From: Acidobacteriota bacterium
GTDB lineage: Bacteria > Acidobacteriota > Terriglobia > Bryobacterales > Bryobacteraceae
NCBI GenBank assembly: GCA_026393985.1
Contig: JAPKZB010000087.1
Coordinates: 18,556 to 82,555 of the forward strand
Reading direction: 5' to 3'
Length of the DNA: 64,000 bases
The notes beneath the pieces are model-generated. The model was not told the DNA's origin. It was given only the letters and a program-made list of their open reading frames with translations, and did not search any database. The position numbers and the translations under genes were made by a program. Below are positions 1-10,100 of the stretch, piece after piece (the first letter of the stretch is position 1; each line of letters starts with the position of its first letter).

Positions 1-1
1 T

Positions 2-289
2 CTGGGGCAGTCGGCGATCTCGACCGGGGACAACTTTTTTGACCTGGGGGGGCACTCGCTGCTGGCGGTGCTGCTGGTGACGCGGGTGCAGGAGGAGTTT
101 GGCATGGAGCTGTCGATGGACGATGTCTACTCGGCCGATACCACGCTGGCCAAGTTGGCGATGATTGTCGAGACGCAGCAGTTGCGCACGTATGACCCGG
201 CGGAGGTAGCGGCGGTGATTCGCGAAATTGAGACGTTGTCGGAAGAAGAGGTCCGGTTGGAAATCTCCCGCCTATGCGCGTTCTTTTAA
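2..289 (+). CDS. 3' end of a nonribosomal peptide synthetase (peptidyl carrier protein domain), truncated by the window start
   Basis: Reading frame open from base 2: LGQSAISTGDNFFDLGGHSLLAVLLVTRVQEEFGMELSMDDVY..., with the canonical phosphopantetheine motif DxFFxLGGHSL. Confidence 0.9.
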   Translation: MGQSAISTGDNFFDLGGHSLLAVLLVTRVQEEFGMELSMDDVYSADTTLAKLAMIVETQQLRTYDPAEVAAVIREIETLSEEEVRLEISRLCAFF

Positions 290-3200
290 CTTCCAATGCT
301 TCGTACGAGCCGCCGCGGGGCGGTTCGACGCGGAGCAATCTGATTTGGCTTGAGGCGCTGGCGGCGGCGGGGCATGCGGTGCGGGTGGTGTGCCCGGCGC
401 ACGACGAGGCGGGCGAGACGACGCGGCGGGGGATTGCGATTTTGCGGGTGCCGGAGTTGACGCGGCACGTGGAGCGGTTGGCGGCGGAGATCGAGACGTG
501 GAAGCCGGACTGGGTGCTGGTTTCGAGCGAGGACCTGAGCCACGTGCTGCTGCGGGAGGCGTTTCGCGTGGCGCCTGGGCGGTTGATTTTCGTGGCCCAC
601 ACGCCGCAGTTTCTGCCGTTCGGGCCGGAGAGCTGGTACCCGGACGCGGCGGCGACGGTGCTGGTGCGGCAGGCGCGGGGCGTGGTGGTGATTGGCCATC
701 ACATGGCGGGTTACGTGCGGGAGCACCTGGGGGTGCGGCCGGTGGTGATCCATCCGCCGATCTACGGGACGGCGCCGTGGCGGAGGCTGGGGCGGTTCGC
801 GAACCGCTATGTGCTGATGGTGAACCCTTGCGTCGTGAAGGGCGTGACGGTGCTGGCGAGTCTGGCGCGGCGGATGCCGCAGCTTGAGTTTGCCGCGTTG
901 GCGGGATGGGGCACGACGGCGGCGGACCGGGCGCTGCTGCGCGATTTGCCGAACGTGACGCTGCTTGAGACGGTGCCGGATATTGAAGACGTGCTGGGGC
1001 AGGCGCGGCTGCTGCTGATGCCTTCGCTTTGGTACGAGGGCTTCGGGCTGATTGCGATGGAGGCGATGCTGCGGGGCTTACCCGTGGTGGCGTCGAATTC
1101 GGGAGGCCTGGCCGAGGCGAAGGCGGGGACGGGGTATGTGATCCCGGTGCAGCCGATTACGAACTACCGGGCGGAGTTCGACGACAACCACATGCCGCGG
1201 CCCGTGGACGTGGAGCAGGACCTGACGCTGTGGATGGCGGCGATTGCGGAGCTGACCACGAACGAGACGGCGTGGGAGGCCGAGGCGGCGCGGTCGCGGA
1301 CGGCGGCCGAGCGGTTTGTGGGGGCGCTCGATGCGCGGGATCTGGAGCGGTATTTGCAGTCGCGGCGGAAGCTGCGGGTGCTGTTGGCGCATAACTCGCT
1401 TTACTATCCGTCGGCGGGGGGCGGGGACAAGTCGAACCGGCTGCTGATGGAGGCGCTGGCGGCGCGGGGGCATCAGGTGCGGGTGGTGACGCGGGTGGAG
1501 TCGTTTGGCGAGGCGGACCACGCTGCGTATTTAGAGGCGCTGGCGTTGCGGGGGGTGAGCCCGGCGGTGGGGGAGAGTGAAGTTAGCTTTTCGCTGCGCG
1601 GCGTCGACGTACGGACGTTGACGCGGAGTCCGTTGTGGCGCCCTTACTTCCAACAGCAGATTGACGATCTTGATCCGGACGTGATTGTGACGTCGACGGA
1701 TGACCCGGCGCAGCTGTTGTTTGACCTGGCGGTGCGGACGCCGCGGGCGCGCGTGGTGTATCTAATCCGGGCGACGATTGCGGTGCCGTTTGGGCCGGAT
1801 AGCTCCGGGGTGAATGCGGAGCGGACGCAGTGGTTGGCGCAGGCGGACGGGGTGGTGGGGGTGTCGCACTACGTGGCGGGTTATGCGCGGGAGCATGGGG
1901 GATTGACGCAGGCGATTCACGTACCGATTTCGCTGCTCGAGCCGGGGCCGGCGCCGTTGTTGGGCCGGTTCGATAACCCGTATGTGCTGATGGTGAACCC
2001 GTGCGCGGTGAAGGGAATTGCGATTTTGCTGGGGCTGGCGGACGCGATGCCGGAGGTGACCTTCGGGGCGGTGGCTTCGTGGGGCACGACGCAGGAGGAC
2101 CTGGCGGAGCTGGCCAAGCGGCCGAACATCCGGCTGCTGCCGCGGACCGACAACATTGACGAGCTGCTCGCGCAGGCGCGGGTGACGCTGGTGCCTTCGG
2201 TGTGGGCGGAGGCGCGGAGCCGGATGGTGCTCGAGAGCCTGTCGCGGGGCGTGCCGGTGTTGGGCGCCAACGTGGGCGGGCTGCACGAGGCGATGCTGGG
2301 CGTGCCGTATCTGCTGCCGGTGAACCCGGTGACGACGTACCGGGGTACGGTGGACGAGCACATGGTGCCGGTGGCGGAGGTGCCGCCGCAGAATCTGGAG
2401 CCTTGGATGGAGGCTCTGCGGCGGTTGACGACGGACCGGCGGCATTGGGAGAAGCTCTCGGCGTTGTCGCGCGAGAAGGCGCTCGCCTACATGGAGAACC
2501 TGACCGTGCTGCCGTTTGAGGCTTACTGCGAGAGTTTGCAGCATGTGGACAAGCGCGGGGTGGCGGCGCGGGGCCCGGAGGCGGGGCCGCTGGTGGGGCT
2601 GAGCCCGGATCGGCGGCGGCTGCTGGAGCTGCGGCTGCGGGAGCGGGCGGCGTGGATGCCGGTGGTGCCGGCGAGCGGGCGGCGGGTGTTTTGCTTTCCG
2701 TGGGCGGGGGCGGGGCCGCTGGCTTACCGCGGGTGGCAGGAGCGGCTGGGGGCGGAGTTCGCCGTGATCCCGATCCGGCTGCCGCAGCGGGAGTGGGCCG
2801 GGATTGATGAGTTAGTCGAGCAGTTGGCGCGGCAGGTGAAGCCGCTGCTGACGGCGGACGCGGTGTTTTTCGGGCATTCCATGGGGGCGGGGCTGGCGTT
2901 TGAAGTCGCGCGGCGGGTGGCGCCGGGGCGGCTGGTGGTTTCGGCGGCGCGGGCGCCGAAGTTTCGGATCGGCTACGTACCGCCGGCGGAGCCGAGCGAC
3001 GCCGAGTTGCTTGCGCAGTTGGAGCGGCTGGGGGGTGCGCCGAAGGAGCGGCTGGAGGCGCTGCTGCCGGCTTTCCGGCGGGATACGCGGCTGTTCCGGC
3101 GGTGGGTGTACGCGCCGGGCGAGCCGTTGGCGATGCCGGTGGTGGCGCTGGGCGGGGAGGAAGATCCGCAGGTGACGGCGGAGCATCTGGCGCCGTGGGC

Positions 3201-3309
3201 CGAGGTGACGACGGCGGCCTTTGCGCTGCGGACGTTCGCCGGGGGGCACTTTTACTTCCAGACCGGCAGCGCGTTTTTCGGCGAGCTGGCGGCGATGCTC
3301 CGCGACTAG
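274..3309 (+). CDS. Trifunctional fusion: two tandem GT4-like glycosyltransferase domains plus a C-terminal type II (GrsT-like) thioesterase
   Basis: Paralogous halves MRVLLTSNASYEPPRGGSTRSN... and LRVLLAHNSLYYPSAGGGDKSN..., each with YVLMVNPC.VKG and an EX7E motif (EGFGLIAME, EARSRMVLE). Then FCFPWAGAG...GHSMGA...GGEEDPQV...GGHFYF, a type II TE triad. Overlaps the NRPS end by 16 bp. Confidence 0.85.
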   Translation: MRVLLTSNASYEPPRGGSTRSNLIWLEALAAAGHAVRVVCPAHDEAGETTRRGIAILRVPELTRHVERLAAEIETWKPDWVLVSSEDLSHVLLREAFRVAPGRLIFVAHTPQFLPFGPESWYPDAAATVLVRQARGVVVIGHHMAGYVREHLGVRPVVIHPPIYGTAPWRRLGRFANRYVLMVNPCVVKGVTVLASLARRMPQLEFAALAGWGTTAADRALLRDLPNVTLLETVPDIEDVLGQARLLLMPSLWYEGFGLIAMEAMLRGLPVVASNSGGLAEAKAGTGYVIPVQPITNYRAEFDDNHMPRPVDVEQDLTLWMAAIAELTTNETAWEAEAARSRTAAERFVGALDARDLERYLQSRRKLRVLLAHNSLYYPSAGGGDKSNRLLMEALAARGHQVRVVTRVESFGEADHAAYLEALALRGVSPAVGESEVSFSLRGVDVRTLTRSPLWRPYFQQQIDDLDPDVIVTSTDDPAQLLFDLAVRTPRARVVYLIRATIAVPFGPDSSGVNAERTQWLAQADGVVGVSHYVAGYAREHGGLTQAIHVPISLLEPGPAPLLGRFDNPYVLMVNPCAVKGIAILLGLADAMPEVTFGAVASWGTTQEDLAELAKRPNIRLLPRTDNIDELLAQARVTLVPSVWAEARSRMVLESLSRGVPVLGANVGGLHEAMLGVPYLLPVNPVTTYRGTVDEHMVPVAEVPPQNLEPWMEALRRLTTDRRHWEKLSALSREKALAYMENLTVLPFEAYCESLQHVDKRGVAARGPEAGPLVGLSPDRRRLLELRLRERAAWMPVVPASGRRVFCFPWAGAGPLAYRGWQERLGAEFAVIPIRLPQREWAGIDELVEQLARQVKPLLTADAVFFGHSMGAGLAFEVARRVAPGRLVVSAARAPKFRIGYVPPAEPSDAELLAQLERLGGAPKERLEALLPAFRRDTRLFRRWVYAPGEPLAMPVVALGGEEDPQVTAEHLAPWAEVTTAAFALRTFAGGHFYFQTGSAFFGELAAMLRD

Positions 3310-3326
3310 TGATAGGCTGAGGCGAG

Positions 3327-4721
3327 ATGCTGGCGCTGTTGCCAATGCTGCTGTGGACCGGGCCCGAGGTCACGCTGCTGGGCGGACCGTCGCGGGATGG
3401 GCGCGTGCTGTCGAACGTGCAGGCGCCGTCGCGGGACCTCGTGCTGTATGACGTGGCGGCGAAGCAGGCGCGGACGGTGGCGGCGGCCGAGGGGGGCGAG
3501 TACGCCTACTTTTCGATTGTCTCGGCCGATGGGAAGCGGGTGGCGTATGCGTGGAAGAACCGGGAGGGCTTCTATGAGCTGCGCGTGGACGGGCGGACGG
3601 TGTACCGGAACGAGGAAGCGGGCTTCGTGCAGCCGTGCGCGTGGAGCCCGGACGGCCAGGCCGTATTGACGCTGCTGTTCCGGCGGGACAATACGAGCCA
3701 GATTGCGATGGTGCCGCTCGCGGGGGGCTTGCCGCGGGTGCTGAAGTCGCTGGCGTGGGTGTATCCGAAGCGGATGGATCTGTCGGCGAATGGGAAATGG
3801 ATCGTGTATGACACGCTGGCGGGCGGGGAGCGGCGGTTGTATGTGCTGGCGGCGGACGGGTCGGGGGAGCGGATGGTGGGGGAGGGGGTGTTTCCGCTGT
3901 GGCGGGCGGACGGGCGGCGGGTGGTGTACGCGGTGGGCGAGGATTTGTGGGAGTTGACGGTGGAGACCGGGGCGCGGCGGCGGCTGCGGGAGGGATTGGG
4001 GCGGTTTCTGCCGCTGGGGATGACCGCCGGGGACGTGCTGGTGTACGGGGTGCGGGCGGGCGGCACGGAGGTCTACTACGGGGCGCGGCAGCGGGCTTCG
4101 CTGCGGTTTCCGGGGCGGAACGCGGCGCCGGCGTGGAGCCGGGACGGGAAGTGGCTGGCGTTCGTCTCGCGGCGGGGGGAGGAGAATTTCGGCGAGGAGG
4201 CGCGGGTGCTGGTGGTGCGCGAGATGGCGTCGACCGTGGAGCGGGAGATTGACCCGGGCCTGGCGCTGGTGGACGCGCCGGCGTGGAGCGGGGACGGGCG
4301 GCGGCTGCTGGTGCGGGGGGCGGACCGGCAGGGCCGAGCGGGCGTGTTTGTGGTGGACGTGGCGACGGGGAAGGTGACGCCGGTGGAGCGGGAGGCGGGC
4401 TTTGAGCCAGGGCTGTTCCGGGCGGCGTGGGGGGAGGGCGATACGATCTGGGTGCAGCGCGGGACGGAGCTGCGCAACGGGGAGCGGGTTTACCGGGAGG
4501 TGCGGGCGTTTGCCGTGCAGGGGAAGCGGCTGGCGGTGCTCTATAGCAATGGGCGGCTGGAGGTGGATGGCGAGGAGCGGGGGACGAGCAGTGCGCGGGA
4601 GATTGTCTGGCGGGGAGAGAAGCTGGTGGGCGGCGGGGCGTATGATGCGAGCGGGGAGCGGGAGGCGTGGACGGAGTCGGACGCGCGGAACGAGATCTGG
4701 CAATGGGAGCTGCCGCGATGA
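3327..4721 (+). CDS. TolB-like/PD40 WD40-type beta-propeller protein
   Basis: Repeated blades such as CAWSPDGQAVL, PAWSRDGKWLAFVSRRG and PAWSGDGRRLLVRG. Confidence 0.75.
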   Translation: MLALLPMLLWTGPEVTLLGGPSRDGRVLSNVQAPSRDLVLYDVAAKQARTVAAAEGGEYAYFSIVSADGKRVAYAWKNREGFYELRVDGRTVYRNEEAGFVQPCAWSPDGQAVLTLLFRRDNTSQIAMVPLAGGLPRVLKSLAWVYPKRMDLSANGKWIVYDTLAGGERRLYVLAADGSGERMVGEGVFPLWRADGRRVVYAVGEDLWELTVETGARRRLREGLGRFLPLGMTAGDVLVYGVRAGGTEVYYGARQRASLRFPGRNAAPAWSRDGKWLAFVSRRGEENFGEEARVLVVREMASTVEREIDPGLALVDAPAWSGDGRRLLVRGADRQGRAGVFVVDVATGKVTPVEREAGFEPGLFRAAWGEGDTIWVQRGTELRNGERVYREVRAFAVQGKRLAVLYSNGRLEVDGEERGTSSAREIVWRGEKLVGGGAYDASGEREAWTESDARNEIWQWELPR

Positions 4722-5587
4722 GCGCGTGGTGGCTGGCGGCGATTGTGACGGTGCCGTTGGGATTGGATCAACTGATTCCGGCGCCGGCGGAGAACCCGCT
4801 CGAGCCGGGGCGCGTGAAGCGGGGGCGGGAGCTGTTCTTCGATAAGCGATTGTCGAGGGACGGGACGGTGGCTTGCGCGACGTGCCATGATCCGGCGCGG
4901 GGGTTTGCCGATGGCGCGGCGCGGGCGGTGGGGATTGGCGGGCAGGTGGGGCCGCGGCGGAGCCCGCGGATTGTGAACCGGGCGTATGGGAAGACGTTTT
5001 TCTGGGACGGGCGGGCGGCGACGCTCGAAGAGCAGGTGGTGCAGCCGATTGCGAATCCGGTTGAGATGGGGATGCGGGTGGAGGACGCCGCGGCGCGCGT
5101 GGGGTTGACGCGGGAGGAACTGGTACGGTCGCTGGCGAGTTACGTGCGGACGATTCTGGCGGGGGATAGCCCGTATGACCGGTTTATCGCCGGGGACCGG
5201 GGGGCGTTGACGGCGGAGCAGCAGGCGGGATTGAAGCTGTTCCGGGGCAAGGCGAACTGCGTGGCGTGCCATTTGGGTCCGAATCTGACGGATGAGGAGT
5301 TTCACGCAACGGGGCCGGTGGGGGCGGACCCGGGGCGCTTCGAGGTGACGCGGCGGGAGGGGGACCGGGGGGCGTTCAAGACGCCGTCGCTGCGGCAGGT
5401 GGCCGAGACACCGCCGTATTTGCACGACGGGTCGAAGGCGAGCTTGGAGGAGGTGGTCGAGTTTTATGACCAGGGGAAGGGAAGCGACCCGGAGATCCGG
5501 CCGCTGGGGTTGACGGCGGAGGAGAAGCGGCAGTTGGTGGCGCTGCTGCGGGCGTTTACGGGACGGGTGCAGGAGGGGTGGCCGTGA
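4718..5587 (+). CDS. Diheme cytochrome-c peroxidase / MauG family protein
   Basis: Two CxxCH motifs (CATCH, CVACH), GRELFFDKRLSRDGTVACATCHDPARGFADG, FKTPSLRQVAETPPYLHDGS. ATGA overlap with the upstream gene gives the start at 4718. Confidence 0.88.
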   Translation: MSAWWLAAIVTVPLGLDQLIPAPAENPLEPGRVKRGRELFFDKRLSRDGTVACATCHDPARGFADGAARAVGIGGQVGPRRSPRIVNRAYGKTFFWDGRAATLEEQVVQPIANPVEMGMRVEDAAARVGLTREELVRSLASYVRTILAGDSPYDRFIAGDRGALTAEQQAGLKLFRGKANCVACHLGPNLTDEEFHATGPVGADPGRFEVTRREGDRGAFKTPSLRQVAETPPYLHDGSKASLEEVVEFYDQGKGSDPEIRPLGLTAEEKRQLVALLRAFTGRVQEGWP

Positions 5588-6339
5588 TTGGGCTGCTGCT
5601 GGCCTTTCAGTTGTGGCAGCCGGTGGATTGGCGGGCGCTTCTGCCGCTGTACGAGGCGCGGGCGACGAATGAAGCGGGGGTGCGGGATCTCTCGCTGTTT
5701 CTGCTGCGCGAGCAGCAGTGGGCGCTGGCGGAGCCTTGGGTGCGGCGGCTGGACGATGCCGAGATGCTGGCCGATTGCCTGGCGGCGATGGGGCGGAATG
5801 CGGAGGCCGAGGCGGAGTATGCCAAGGCGCCTTCGACGCGGGCGCTGGCGCGGCGGACGGAGTTGACGGGGGATCCGCAATATCTGGAGCAGGCGGTGCG
5901 GCGGGAGCGGAAGCCGGGCTACCTGAACGATCTGGCGCTGCTGCTCAAGGGTTCGGCGCGGGCCGAGGGGCTGCTGCGGGAGGCGCTGGCGGCGCAGGAG
6001 AAGACGCTGGGGCCGCTTCATCCCGAGGTGGGGACGACGCTGAACAATCTGGGCAGTGAGCTGTTTGCGCAGGGCAAGCTGGGCGAGGCGGAGGCGGTGC
6101 AGCGGCGGAGCCTGCGGGTGCTCGAGACGGCGCTGGGGCCGCGGCATGTGCGGACGGGGTTGGGGGCGAGCAACCTGGCGGATGTGCTGGCGGCGGTGGG
6201 GAAGCCGGCCGGAGCCCACTATGAGCAGGCGTGGCGGATTTTCAACGCGCAGCTGGGACCGCGGCACCCCTGGACCGTAGAAGCGGCAGCAGCGGCTTCC
6301 GCGGCGCGTACACCCCAATCCAATGGTTTGAAAAAGTAA
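5578..6339 (+). CDS. Tetratricopeptide repeat protein
   Basis: TPR-like segment LLREALAAQEKTLGPLHPEVGTTLNNLGSELFAQGKLGEAEAVQRRSLRVLETALGPRHVRTGLGASNLADVL; GTG start overlapping the upstream gene. Confidence 0.75.
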   Translation: MAVIGLLLAFQLWQPVDWRALLPLYEARATNEAGVRDLSLFLLREQQWALAEPWVRRLDDAEMLADCLAAMGRNAEAEAEYAKAPSTRALARRTELTGDPQYLEQAVRRERKPGYLNDLALLLKGSARAEGLLREALAAQEKTLGPLHPEVGTTLNNLGSELFAQGKLGEAEAVQRRSLRVLETALGPRHVRTGLGASNLADVLAAVGKPAGAHYEQAWRIFNAQLGPRHPWTVEAAAAASAARTPQSNGLKK

Positions 6340-7132
6340 GCTGGGGGCTGGCGGCGACCTTGGGCATGTGGCAGGACTCGCAGGCTTGGCCGGCGGGGAG
6401 CTTCGTCGTGTGGCGCACGGCGGGGTGACAGTTGGCGCAGGTGGATTTTGCTTCGCCCGAGTGAGCGTCGTGGCAGGTGGTACAGCTCAGGGCGCCTTTC
6501 TGAAAGCAGGCGCTTTGGGAGAGGGAGACGGGTTGGTGGCGGACGTTCCAGGGGTCCTGCCAGTTGATGTCTTCGCCGGGTTTGGGGGGCTGGCGGTGGC
6601 AAGAGCCGCAGAGGTCGTTGAGGCCGGCGGGGTTGAGGATTTTGGGGTTGAGGAGTTGGCTGTGCTGGGCGCCGGGCCCGTGGCAGGCTTCGCACTGGAC
6701 GCCGTGCTCGGCGGGTTCGACGCCCTTTTCGGGGGTGAAGCGGAGGGCGCCGGTGGAGTGGCACTGGAAGCAGCGGAGGATCTGGGCGCCGGGATCGAAG
6801 ACGCGGTATTTGACGCCTTGCGGGGTGGTGTGGCCGGGGGTGAGGGCTTTGGAGTTGGGGGTGGTGTACTGCGACAGGCCGTGTTCGAGGTAGTGGTCGG
6901 GGTCGAGGCGGGAGACGGGGGTGGTGGCCTGGCGACCGGCGCCGAACAGCCAGAGGTCGTTGCGGCGGGAGAGGGCATAAGAATGGGCCGAGCTTTTCTG
7001 CGCGGCCCATTGGGGTTGATGACATTTGGCACAGGCCGCCGAGCCGGTGAACTGGGCGGCGGCCGGTACGAGAAACAGGCTAGAAAATAATGCGGCCTGA
7101 ATACTGAAGCTGACGGCCAAAGAATCCTCCAC
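6242..7132 (-). CDS. Multiheme (7 CxxCH) c-type cytochrome
   Basis: CAKCH, CFQCH, CEACH, CGSCH, CTTCH, CANCH, CESCH with an N-terminal signal-like segment. 3' end overlaps the convergent TPR gene by about 98 bp. Confidence 0.85.
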   Translation of the reverse strand: MEDSLAVSFSIQAALFSSLFLVPAAAQFTGSAACAKCHQPQWAAQKSSAHSYALSRRNDLWLFGAGRQATTPVSRLDPDHYLEHGLSQYTTPNSKALTPGHTTPQGVKYRVFDPGAQILRCFQCHSTGALRFTPEKGVEPAEHGVQCEACHGPGAQHSQLLNPKILNPAGLNDLCGSCHRQPPKPGEDINWQDPWNVRHQPVSLSQSACFQKGALSCTTCHDAHSGEAKSTCANCHPAVRHTTKLPAGQACESCHMPKVAASPQLTFSNHWIGVYAPRKPLLPLLRSRGAAVPAAR

Positions 7133-10100
7133 GCTGGGTGACGACGCGACCGAAGGTGGGCGAGTTCACGTTGAGATCCGGGTCGGACCCGAAGAAGCTA
7201 TTGGCCACATTGTACGCCTCCATGCGGAGTTCAAACTTCACCTTTTCGGTGATGGGGAACTCTTTGGCGAGCGTGGCATCGAGGTTGAGCGTGTTCGGGC
7301 CGACCAGTTTCGGATACTGGAAGGGGTTCGACCGGCGGGTGAAGGCCGGCAGGATGGCGAACTTCGAGGTGTCGAACCAGCGGCTGCGGGTTGGATTCTC
7401 GATGGTCGGGTCGCCGCTGGCGAGTAGGCCACCGAAGCGGAGGAAGAGACCCGTGTTGTAGGTGAACAGCGGGGCTACGGACCATCCGCCGAAGGCGAGG
7501 TCGACGGCCTTGGGCGCGCTGGCCATGAAGCGGCGGCCTTTGCCGAAGGGGAGTTCGTAGATGGCGGCGCCGGTGAGCCGGTGTCGGGCGTTGCGCGCCG
7601 GCTGGAAGGTGAGGGTGCGGGTGAAGTAGTCCTGCTCGTCGTAGAACTCTTCGTTGCGTTCGCGGTTGTAGTTGTAGCCGATGGTGAAGTTGAAGCCATT
7701 AGCGAAGGGCCGCTGGAACTGCATCTGGAGCGAGCGGTAGTAGTTGCGCGCGCCGGCGTTCAGGGTTTCGTTGAGGTCGCCGTACTGCGGGTAGGGGCGC
7801 AGGAGCTGGCTGACCGGAAGGTTCGCCTGGGTGCGGAGCTGGCCGGGGAACTTATCGGCGCCGAGCACGTTGAAGAACGGGTTGGGAACCGATTGGGTGA
7901 CGGCGGTTTTGACGTTGTAGCCGATGCGGGGGTCGATTTGGTTGAGGTTGTAGGTGTAGGGCTGGTTCCGTCCGGTGTTCATGAAGAACGTGATGTCGGC
8001 GAGGATCTGGCCGGGGAGTTGCCGCTGCAGCGAGACGTTGAAGCGGTAGTTGACGCCGGGGGTGAAGTCCTGCTGATACCAGGTGGCGGGGGCGCCGAGG
8101 TTGGTGTAGCGGCCGAGGGTTTTGCCGCTGACGGGAACGAGGCCTCCGGGGAAGGGGTTCGACAGGCGCTGCTGCGGGACGCCCTGGATTTCGGCGATCG
8201 AGTTGCTGGTGGCGTCGAAGCCGGGCAGCGGGACGGAGCCGAGAATGTTGAGGCCGTCGGTGAGGGTGGCCGGAACGATGTAGCGGGCCCAGCCGATGCG
8301 GAGGGCCGATTTATCGTTAATGCGGTAGGCGATGCCGGCGCGGGGCATGAGGAGCGTCCTGGGGGCGTTCCAGCTGCCGCGATTGTTCGAATCGGTGAAG
8401 ACCCAGGCGCCGTTGTAGATGGGGGCGGCGGTGCGGAGGGCGGAGACGGCGGCGGGCATGCGGGGAGCGTTGGCGCCCTGGAACTCGGGGATGGGACTGG
8501 TGAGGTCGAGGAAGCGGGAGAAGCGGTCTTCGGGGTCGGTCATCGGTCCGAAGTATTCGTAGCGGATGCCGAGGTTGAGGGTGATGCGCTGGGTGAGTTT
8601 GTAGTCGTCCTGCACGAAGAGCGAGTAGAAGTTGACCTGAGGGCGCTGGATTGGAATGGAACTGAAGTTGGAAGATCCATTCATGGCGCCGAGCAGCATG
8701 GTGGCCCAGCCGTCGCCGGAGAGGTTGACGTTGGGGTTCAGGAATGTGTTCGCCGTGACGGCGGGAACGAAGCTGAAGACGGGCGGCCGGGGCCGGGAGG
8801 CGACCACGTTTTCGCGGCGGTACTCGCCGCCGAACTTGACGTAGTGGCTGCCGATGTTCTTAGACATCTTGGCTTCGACGTTCCAGGATTTCGGCTCCTG
8901 ATACCAGTAACCGGTGCGGCCGAGGGTGGTGTTGGAGCCCTGGGTGACGTTGACGCCGGGGTAGTAGATATCGGGCAGGCCGCCGAGGTAGGGCTTGTAC
9001 CAGGCGTTGCCGGGCCAGAACTTATCGAGGTCAGACTCTTTGAGGGTGGCCGAGGGGACGCCGAAGGAGTCGACGATGGCGTTCGAGGCGCCGCGGATGT
9101 TGAGCACGGTGCTGGAGTTCAGGGCGTAGACCATGTCGCCCGAGAAGCTGAGCGAGTGGCGCTTGGAGCCATCCGGGGGTTGGGCCTTGGAGCCGCCGGT
9201 GTAGTCGTCCTGTGCGGTGAAGGTGCGGAACTGGTTATAGCGGCCGAAGAATTTGAGTTTGTCGGTGGCGTTGTAGTCGACGCGGTCGCTGAGGTTCCAG
9301 TAGCGGAAGCGGTTGGCGAAGCCGGCGATGAAGTTATTGACCTGCGTGGGGCCGGTACCGGGGCCATTGGGTTTCCAGAGGTCGTTCATGATGATACGGG
9401 AAGTCGGGTCAATGCGATTAGCCGGAATCACGTTGCCGGCAAAGGGCATGCGGCTGGCGACGCCGTTGGTGACGGTGGTGGTGTAGGGGTCGAAGATGGT
9501 CCGCTGGGCGCCGGCCGTGTTGAGCGACCGGGAGAAGTCGCCGGTGCGTTCGAGATCGGTGGGCAGGGTGTTGAAGGTGCTGCGCGGCTCAATGGTGCGC
9601 CAACCTTCGTAGGAGACGAAATTGAAGAGTTTGTTCTTCTTGATGGGGCTGCCGAGGGTGGCGCCCCAGGTGTTCTGCCGCGTGAGGTTGGCGCGTTGTG
9701 TGATGCGGTCGGCGAGCGCGTTCAAGGCAGGGTTGCGGCCGAGATAGTAGGCGGTGCCGTGATAGTTGTTCGTGCCGGACTTCATCGAAACGCTCAGCAC
9801 GCCGCCGGCGGAGTGGCCGAATTCGGCGTCAACGGCGTTCTGCTGGAGGTTGACCTCCTGCACGGCGTCCATGGGGGGCGTGTAGGAGGACTTCTGGCCG
9901 GTCATGGACGGGGAGCCGTCGAGAATGATGTCGTTTTTGGTACTGGTGTTGCCGCCGACGTCGAACTGGGAAGCGGCCCAGTGGTGGAAGGGGCTCTGTT
10001 CGGTGGAGGAGCGGATGACGGTGGCCGGGTTCAGGCTGACCAACAGGAAGGGGTTCCGATGGATGATCGGGAGGTTGTTGGTCATCTTGGTGTCGAGGGT

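Noticed and set aside
1583-3373. 596-aa minus-strand ORF
   Set aside because: Pro/Ala/Ser/Arg-rich antisense shadow of the glycosyltransferase-thioesterase gene
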